A stretch of DNA of 25,175 bases, taken from NCBI GenBank assembly GCA_038040285.1, contig JBBPIN010000033.1, positions 1 to 25,175 on the forward strand, in the 5' to 3' direction. Source of the DNA: Mayfieldus sp038040285 (GTDB lineage Bacteria; Actinomycetota; Thermoleophilia; Solirubrobacterales; 70-9). Below are positions 21,343 to 25,175 of this stretch, piece by piece; positions within the stretch are counted from its first letter, which is position 1; the number at the start of each line of letters is the position of its first letter. The position numbers were made by a program, and so were the translations under genes. The notes under the pieces are model-generated. The model searched no databases, was not told the origin of the DNA, and saw only the letters and a list, made by a program, of their open reading frames with translations.

Positions 21343-21747
21343 ATGTCGCAGGAGAACGTGGAGATCGTGCGCATGGCGTACGAGGGGACCAACCGCCGGA
21401 ACTTCTCGAACCTGCCGAGCATCATCGACGAGAGCTGCGAACTGCGACTGCCCGCAGAGTTTCCCGGGACCCAAACAGCCCGCGGGCCGGAGGGCTTTCG
21501 GCGCGTGCTCGCCGAGCTCGAAGAGGCGTTCGGGGAAATCAAGTACGAGCCGCAGGAGTTGATCGATGAAGGGGACCTGGTGCTCGCCACGGTTCGCACC
21601 ACCGGGCACGCGAGACACACGGGGCTCCTGGTCGACCTGCTCGTCTTCTGGTTGTACACGTTCCGTGACGGGACGATCGTGGGGATGGACGTCTACCTCG
21701 ATTGCGTCAAGGCCCTCGAAGCCGCGGGGCTGCAGGAGAACCGATGA
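21343..21747 (+). CDS. NTF2/SnoaL-like protein 4
   Basis: 134 residues, intact: M-S-Q-E-N-V-E-I-V-R-M-A-Y-E-G-T-N-R-R-N, S-C-E-L-R-L-P-A-E-F-P-G, R-R-V-L-A-E-L-E-E-A-F-G-E-I, L-V-L-A-T-V-R-T-T-G-H-A-R, W-L-Y-T-F-R-D-G-T-I-V-G-M-D-V-Y and C-V-K-A-L-E-A-A-G-L-Q-E-N-R. The family start block contains CAGGAG, which could help initiation after the upstream stop. It is second in a two-gene unit lying between tRNA copies B and C. Function is unassigned; a ligand-binding or isomerase role is the family default. Confidence 0.85.
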   Translation: MSQENVEIVRMAYEGTNRRNFSNLPSIIDESCELRLPAEFPGTQTARGPEGFRRVLAELEEAFGEIKYEPQELIDEGDLVLATVRTTGHARHTGLLVDLLVFWLYTFRDGTIVGMDVYLDCVKALEAAGLQENR

Positions 21748-21812
21748 GTTCTCGCTGCACCCCGCGGTTTGAAAAGCCGGAGGCAGCTCCTGAATGGGCT
21801 GAGCTCCCCTGA

Positions 21813-21860
21813 GCGCGCCCGACAGGATTCGAACCCGTGACCTTCGGTTTCGTAGCTCTG
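21813..21860 (-). repeat. tRNA-Arg(ACG) 3' fragment, copy C (att-like)
   Basis: Matches copies A and B except for one base in the T stem (CCTGTG to CCCGTG on plus), which would unpair one T-stem base pair, so it is not under tRNA selection. It shares GTAGCTCTG beyond the loop with copy B. A sheared gene tail begins directly at the break. Confidence 0.75.
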
Positions 21861-22012
21861 GCCAAGATTTCAAAGAAGGGCCGGTGCTACATCAGGGCCA
21901 CGCCAAGGCCGCGCAAGACTCGTCATCAAGAAGCGCATCTACAGGAAGGGCGGAAAGGTCACCGTCAAAGACCCGGCGGCAGAAGCTCATCATTCGAAAG
22001 GGCGTCGGCTAG
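21855..22012 (+). pseudogene. sheared 3' tail of an unknown gene abutting att copy C
   Basis: Three short stretches in shifting frames read like the end of a basic, strand-rich protein: A-K-I-S-K-K-G-R-C-Y-I-R-A-T, then A-R-L-V-I-K-K-R-I-Y-R-K-G-G-K-V-T-V-K-D, then R-Q-K-L-I-I-R-K-G-V-G before a TAG at 22010-22012. The Lys/Gly beta pattern recalls the C-terminal Ig-like repeats of exported actinobacterial proteins. Its 5' part is missing at the tRNA fragment. It overlaps by a few bases the convergent JmjC stop. Confidence 0.35.
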
Positions 22013-22866
22013 TTCCTCGAGCCGCCGGTCAGGCGGCGGACCGCCATCCCACCCTGCCGTACCGCCCGCCACGCAGTCGCCTTGGCGCGGTCGCTGACGG
22101 GATGATCGCCCGGTCGCCTGGGGTTCAGCCGCAGCCGGCGCAGCCGCGCGTTCATCGAGTAGGCGCCGCGCATGCGCTCGCTCTTCTTCGTGTAGAAGGT
22201 AATCGAGAACGAGATCGAGACCACCGGGCCGTTCTTGACCATGTGAGGCGCGTGAATGGGGACATAGACCCCGTCTCCGGGCTCCATATGAAAGGTCCTG
22301 GCGTTGGCCGGGAGCTCGGGCAGATTGCGATGTCCGCCACCGTAGTAGCGCTCGATCTCGGACTCCTGCGTCTCGCGATCCGGGAAACAGCCGACGAGCA
22401 TGTCCTTGTTGCCACGGATTTGGAGCAGCAGGTTGTGCTCGTCGTCGATGTGCGACGGCGTAACGGAGTTCGGGGCCGAGATGAAGATGTAGGCCTCCTT
22501 GCGAACCGCCCCACCCTCTGCATGGGCGACCTCGGGAATGACCGCTTCCAGGGCCTGCTCCAGCAGCTGGCGGTACTCCGGATCGCTCTCGATCTGCTTG
22601 AGAACGATCCAGTGGCCGTTTGACTCGATCCCGCGCACGATCTCGCCGGGGGCCAGCTCGACGGGCTCGACGTCGCCGTCGGGGAGTACCTCCGGAATCT
22701 CGCCTGGGTTGCTCTCGACCTGGGATTCCTGAAGCGAGTCGGCCAGTTGGGCGATGCGCTCCAACGCGAGCAGAGGATGCTCCACAAGCGCATGATCCAC
22801 GGCAAATGGTTCGCGCCCAAAGTTCTCAACCAGAGTCTCTCGATCCACTGTCACCAATTCGCTCAT
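22009..22866 (-). CDS. JmjC/cupin-8 type Fe(II)/2-oxoglutarate oxygenase-like protein
   Basis: 285 residues of the cupin-8/JmjC-like family. The iron site is visible as H139-x-D141 (T-P-S-H-I-D-D-E-H-N-L-L-L-Q) and a distal H208 (V-P-I-H-A-P-H-M-V-K-N-G), with the usual L-L-L-Q-I-R-G-N-K strand and a G-D-G-V-Y-V-P turn. Such enzymes hydroxylate protein or peptide side chains using 2-oxoglutarate and O2; the substrate is unknown. The last 50 residues are Arg-rich (R-L-R-R-L-R-L-N-P-R-R). The ATG overlaps the stop of the upstream acetyltransferase gene by four bases (ATGA), and GGAGG lies within that gene's end, so the two are translated together. Stoichiometric joint action on one substrate is inferred. 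Confidence 0.85.
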   Translation of the reverse strand: MSELVTVDRETLVENFGREPFAVDHALVEHPLLALERIAQLADSLQESQVESNPGEIPEVLPDGDVEPVELAPGEIVRGIESNGHWIVLKQIESDPEYRQLLEQALEAVIPEVAHAEGGAVRKEAYIFISAPNSVTPSHIDDEHNLLLQIRGNKDMLVGCFPDRETQESEIERYYGGGHRNLPELPANARTFHMEPGDGVYVPIHAPHMVKNGPVVSISFSITFYTKKSERMRGAYSMNARLRRLRLNPRRPGDHPVSDRAKATAWRAVRQGGMAVRRLTGGSRN

Positions 22867-23960
22867 CTGAACCTCCTCACTGCATTTCTGGCCTTCAAGG
22901 CGGCGCGCATGAACATGAGGTTGCGTCTACCGCTGAAGCCCCCAGGGATGGCCACAGTCTGAAGATGGATGCGGTCGGGAAAGACCTTGTTTGCCATCGT
23001 GTTGGAGGGGTCGGCGCAGCTGTCGATCAGGCGCACGTCGGTGAAGGCGGAGCCCATCCTCTCGACCGCGTCGGCCTCGATCTGGATACCAGGGCCGAAT
23101 TGCGCCCACGCCTCGTCGAAGGCGATCTTGAACTGGAACAGGGTGGTTGAACCGACCAGGCTGCAGAGCATCGCGTAGGGCGAGCCATCGGCCTCCAGGC
23201 TGAGCAGCTGCAGCTTCCCGCGCTCACCGAATGCGTGGCAGATCCGCCGAAAGAAGGCGGTGTGGGCGGGGTCCGAGCTCAGGGCTGTGCCCTTCGCGGC
23301 CTTCCAACCTGAACCCTCAAGTGAAAGAAAGCGCTCGACAGCGGCTGGGTCACCAGCCCGGTCCACGGTCCTCACCTCCGCGCCCACCTCCTCCTCGAGG
23401 CGACGCCGCTGACGCCGCAGTTCGCGGCGGCGCTTGGCGCTCAGCTGCAGGTCCCAGGCGCCGTTGGTTCGACGCAATGCACCTCGCTCCGATTCGGTGA
23501 ACACGACCGGCGGAAACTCCGATCCGCAGGCTTCGCTCAGTGCCTCGGAGACCGCGCCGGTGGAGCCGAGTAGGTCGATTCCGAGGAACCCGACCGGCGC
23601 ACCGCCGCGAACCAGCGCCTGGGCGGCCGCAACTTCGGCTCCTTGGCGCAGAAGCGGCGTGCCGAGGAAGCAGTAACGGTGCGTCCAGGCCACAAGGCCC
23701 CGAACAGGGAGATGCACCCAACGGCGGGCTTTGGCAGCTGGCTGCACCGGGAGGCATCCGCACCATCCGTAGCTGTCCTGGGCAACGAGCAGCTCGACCT
23801 TCTCACCGAGCGTAGCCGCTGCCGAAAGCACAAAGTCGGGCTCGAAGAAAGGGTTCGGCTCGCTGGCGTGGCGAGCCAGCTCCTGCCAATGGGCAATCTC
23901 ACTCGCACTCAGCTCGGCAGCCGATACGAGGTCAGTCCGGGGAGCGGACCTTGCTGGCAC
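22863..23960 (-). CDS. BioF2/FemAB-like GNAT acyltransferase
   Basis: A GNAT-fold protein of the BioF2-like (CelD/FemAB-related) group, 365 residues from a GTG at 23960. Seen are A-S-E-P-N-P-F-F-E-P-D-F-V-L (the common N-P-F-x-x-P start of the fold), a basic helix K-R-R-R-E-L-R-R-Q-R-R-R-L-E-E-E, F-L-S-L-E-G-S-G-W-K-A-A-K-G-T-A, Y-A-M-L-C-S-L-V-G and F-Q-F-K-I-A-F-D-E-A-W-A. These transfer acyl or aminoacyl groups to peptides, lipids or polysaccharides. The frame extends back to 24089, but that part has weak third-position bias and looks like intergenic sequence, so I prefer GTG 23960. The gene is coupled to the downstream JmjC gene. Substrate unknown. Confidence 0.8.
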   Translation of the reverse strand: MPARSAPRTDLVSAAELSASEIAHWQELARHASEPNPFFEPDFVLSAAATLGEKVELLVAQDSYGWCGCLPVQPAAKARRWVHLPVRGLVAWTHRYCFLGTPLLRQGAEVAAAQALVRGGAPVGFLGIDLLGSTGAVSEALSEACGSEFPPVVFTESERGALRRTNGAWDLQLSAKRRRELRRQRRRLEEEVGAEVRTVDRAGDPAAVERFLSLEGSGWKAAKGTALSSDPAHTAFFRRICHAFGERGKLQLLSLEADGSPYAMLCSLVGSTTLFQFKIAFDEAWAQFGPGIQIEADAVERMGSAFTDVRLIDSCADPSNTMANKVFPDRIHLQTVAIPGGFSGRRNLMFMRAALKARNAVRRFR

Positions 23961-24012
23961 GTGGCGGCGAAGCGCAGCGTCGTGGCCGGAAGCCTTCGCG
24001 GCAGACGGGCTC

Positions 24013-24210
24013 GTGGATGCTCCAGCTCCCTTGGTTGCAGGGTTCGCGGCCCGAGCTCCAGGCGAGCGAACCGTCGTTCTGGATGCCACACGGGCTTATC
24101 GGCGCATTTCCGAGAAGCTAAAGGCGCGCCGGGACGAGCTCGCCGATGGCCGGATCGAAGTGCTCGAGGTCCTAGTTTACGAGCGGACGCTCGAGCGCTT
24201 CGAGGAGGAA
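24013..24210 (+). pseudogene. gene tail truncated at att copy D
   Basis: A plus-strand frame with coding character: E-R-T-V-V-L-D-A-T-R-A-Y-R-R-I-S-E-K-L, then A-R-R-D-E-L-A-D-G-R-I-E-V-L-E-V-L and V-Y-E-R-T-L-E-R-F-E-E-E, charged and helix-forming. It then runs straight into tRNA fragment D, where translation becomes the spurious A-R-Q-D-S-N-L and stops. It resembles the C-terminus of a protein whose 5' part is gone; the family is not recognised. The first 15 or so codons overlap the doubtful upstream extension of the acyltransferase gene. Confidence 0.35.
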
Positions 24211-24292
24211 CGCGCCCGACAGGATTCGAACCTGTGACCTTCGGTTTCGTAGACCGAAGATCATTGGCTCCGCAATGGGGAGAAGCGGGAGC
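24211..24292 (-). repeat. tRNA-Arg(ACG) 3' fragment, copy D, with complete anticodon arm
   Basis: On the minus strand it has the full anticodon arm (CGGT-CTACGAA-ACCG), variable loop, T arm and acceptor strand CGGGCGC (24211-24259). Further 5', GCTCCCG (24286-24292) could pair with the acceptor at 6 of 7 positions, but the stretch between has no GG-containing D loop and is about eight bases too long. It is therefore a degenerate tRNA or a longer att fragment rather than a working gene. Confidence 0.65.
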
Positions 24293-24550
24293 ATGAGACC
24301 AGGATGAGACATGAGAATTGCGGCGAAGATCGCCGAAGGTCATGCCTTCCGACCGACCCTGACAACCAGGAGGTAGTGCAGCAGTCCCGCTATCGCTTCT
24401 CGCGCAAAGGGGAAGCGCGATGGCGGGGGACCAGTGCTCCTGCAATGCATGGGAAGCAGTACCTGCTGTCTGCCCCCTGGAGCGCCGCCGGGAAGGAACC
24501 TGGCACCGCGGCGCTTGACGCATCAGATCGGCGACCCCAGCCAGGGCACC
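24293..24550. other. intergenic stretch without a supported gene
   Basis: It holds two copies of ATGAGAC near 24293-24312 and a 21-codon ATG frame at 24311 (M-R-I-A-A-K-I-A-E-G-H) with no recognisable homology. I see no convincing gene, repeat array or terminator. Confidence 0.4.
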
Positions 24551-24556
24551 TAGGAT
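24551..24556 (+). promoter_or_regulatory. -10 box of a leaderless cupin promoter
   Basis: TAGGAT followed by seven bases and the GTG at 24564, the same hexamer and nearly the same spacing as at gnd. Confidence 0.5.
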
Positions 24557-24563
24557 TGCGACC

Positions 24564-24965
24564 GTGCCGTTCACGCTCAGGAACCTCAAGGAGGACCTGG
24601 AGGACCTCGGGTCCAGGTTCGACGGCGCGCCGGACCTGGAGTTCCGCTTGGCGACCGAGGCGCTCGAGCTCGAGCAATCCGGCCTGAGCTACCAGCGCGT
24701 CCCGCCCGGCTATCGCTTTCCGTACGGCCACACGCACAAGAGGCAGGAGGAGGTGTACGTGGTCCTGCGCGGCAGCGGGCGGATGAAGCTCGACGACGAG
24801 ATCGTCGAGCTCAAGGAATGGGACGCGGTGCGCGTCCCGCCGGGTACGTGGCGAGGCTACGAGGCCGGGCCGGAGGGCCTTGAGATCCTCGTCATCGGCG
24901 CGCCCAATCTCGGCGAGGCTCCGCGCGAAGACGTCGATGGCCAGCGCGACTGGTGGGCTGACTAG
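24564..24965 (+). CDS. single-domain cupin protein
   Basis: 133 residues with a cupin barrel: motif 1 reads P-Y-G-H56-T-H58-K-R-Q-E62-E-V-Y-V-V-L-R-G, a normal His-x-His-x3-Glu metal site. Motif 2 reads W-D-A-V-R-V-P-P-G-T-W-R97, where Arg replaces the usual His, so metal binding may be three-coordinate or weakened. Small cupins of this type act as isomerases, dioxygenases or sugar-binding regulators; the role here is unknown. The GTG start is supported by the -10 box seven bases upstream; no Shine-Dalgarno sequence is seen. The gene ends W-W-A-D. It lies just outside the tRNA-fragment array. Confidence 0.85.
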   Translation: MPFTLRNLKEDLEDLGSRFDGAPDLEFRLATEALELEQSGLSYQRVPPGYRFPYGHTHKRQEEVYVVLRGSGRMKLDDEIVELKEWDAVRVPPGTWRGYEAGPEGLEILVIGAPNLGEAPREDVDGQRDWWAD

Positions 24966-25175
24966 AGCCAGATAGGTGACATGAAGCGGGAGAAGGAACT
25001 CACTCAGCCGAGGGCAGTGCACTCTCCCCTTCTCGCCCTAGACCAGCCAGAAGGTGGATGACGGGTTGCGCTCCGGATGAGGAGGAGCAGTCTTCGCGGG
25101 TTGGCAGCTCGCTTCCGCAACCGCGTGAGGCTGTCGCACAAACCCCCTGCTTTTCGGTCCGTTTGCAGCGAGAAA
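24966..25175. other. right-hand end without a supported gene
   Basis: No open frame with coding bias, no strong hairpin and no tRNA-like structure. A weak GAGAAGG/CCTTCTC pairing (near 24990 and 25030) has a loop too long for a terminator. Confidence 0.4.

Larger units (their letters stand above)
18131..24292. mobile_element. putative genomic island: array of cassettes bounded by tRNA-Arg 3' fragments
   Basis: Four same-orientation copies (A-D) of the 3' portion of one tRNA-Arg gene lie at 18131, 20741, 21813 and 24211, separated by cargo of about 2.6, 1.1 and 2.4 kb. Copies A-C break in or at the edge of the anticodon loop, a common crossover point of tRNA-targeting tyrosine integrases. The cargo is small accessory genes and sheared gene tails, with lower GC than the flanks (33-35 of 60 in two sampled lines against 40 of 60 in a zwf line). 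No integrase, transposase or replication gene is present, so if mobile it would need an enzyme in trans. Alternatives are decayed successive insertions or duplication of a tRNA-containing segment. Confidence 0.45.

Noticed and set aside
23961..24089. 43-residue N-terminal extension of the BioF2-like acyltransferase
   Set aside because: Third-position G/C bias drops and the composition (A-S-T-S-P-S-A-A-K-A-S-G) looks non-coding; GTG 23960 is a better start, though not proven.
18136..24259. Treating the four repeats as a CRISPR array or integron attC array
   Set aside because: Spacing is 1-2.6 kb with genes between, there are no cas genes or integron integrase, and the repeat is clearly the 3' part of a tRNA.

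Overview
The window is GC-rich bacterial DNA with strong G/C preference at third codon positions. It carries two F420-type (Ddn-like) oxidoreductases, several apparently leaderless genes, and a family of small NTF2/SnoaL-like proteins that all start M-S-(Q/K)-E-N-V-E. Together these suggest an actinobacterium, most likely a soil member of Thermoleophilia/Solirubrobacterales. The taxonomic call is inference; there is no rRNA gene or complete tRNA gene to support it.

Layout. 1-390: the 5' end of a small gene leaving the window and a 50-residue membrane protein. 465-5325: the oxidative pentose phosphate pathway (pgl and gnd on minus, zwf on plus), interrupted by a PAS-EAL c-di-GMP phosphodiesterase gene; zwf overlaps a Ddn-like F420 enzyme by four bases. 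5318-8279: a secreted beta-lactamase-fold hydrolase, a secreted six-cysteine DUF6636 protein, a membrane diguanylate cyclase and a second Ddn-like protein. 8281-14572: a GMC oxidoreductase divergent from a secreted penicillin-acylase-family enzyme, then a cytochrome P450. The acylase and the P450 carry nearly the same 18-bp palindrome next to their -10 boxes, so they may form a small regulon. Two peptidase genes around the P450 (M15 and M14) are broken. 15302-18010: a stand-alone 5'-3' exonuclease with a coupled small protein, a PEP mutase/isocitrate lyase family protein and a RibD/DHFR-like reductase.

From 18131 to about 24292 the window changes character. Four same-orientation copies of the 3' part of one tRNA-Arg(ACG) gene (acceptor, T arm and the 3' half of the anticodon arm) punctuate the DNA. 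Three of them break inside the anticodon loop, as expected for attachment sites of tRNA-targeting integrases. Between them lie small cargo units: NTF2/SnoaL-like genes, a membrane-anchored Cys-rich protein, a GNAT acetyltransferase, a translationally coupled BioF2-type GNAT plus JmjC-cupin pair, and sheared gene tails. GC content is visibly lower here (about 55-58% in sampled 60-base lines, against 67% in a zwf line). No integrase is present. This array of tRNA-tail-bounded cassettes is the best candidate in the window for an undescribed mobile-cargo arrangement. A cupin gene follows, and the last 210 bases hold nothing I recognise.

Several genes (M15 peptidase, one SnoaL-like gene, the membrane-anchored Cys-rich protein) carry one-base shifts in short G/C runs. 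These could be real decay or sequencing error; the M15 gene also has a nonsense codon, and the M14 gene a deletion, which homopolymer error would not explain.
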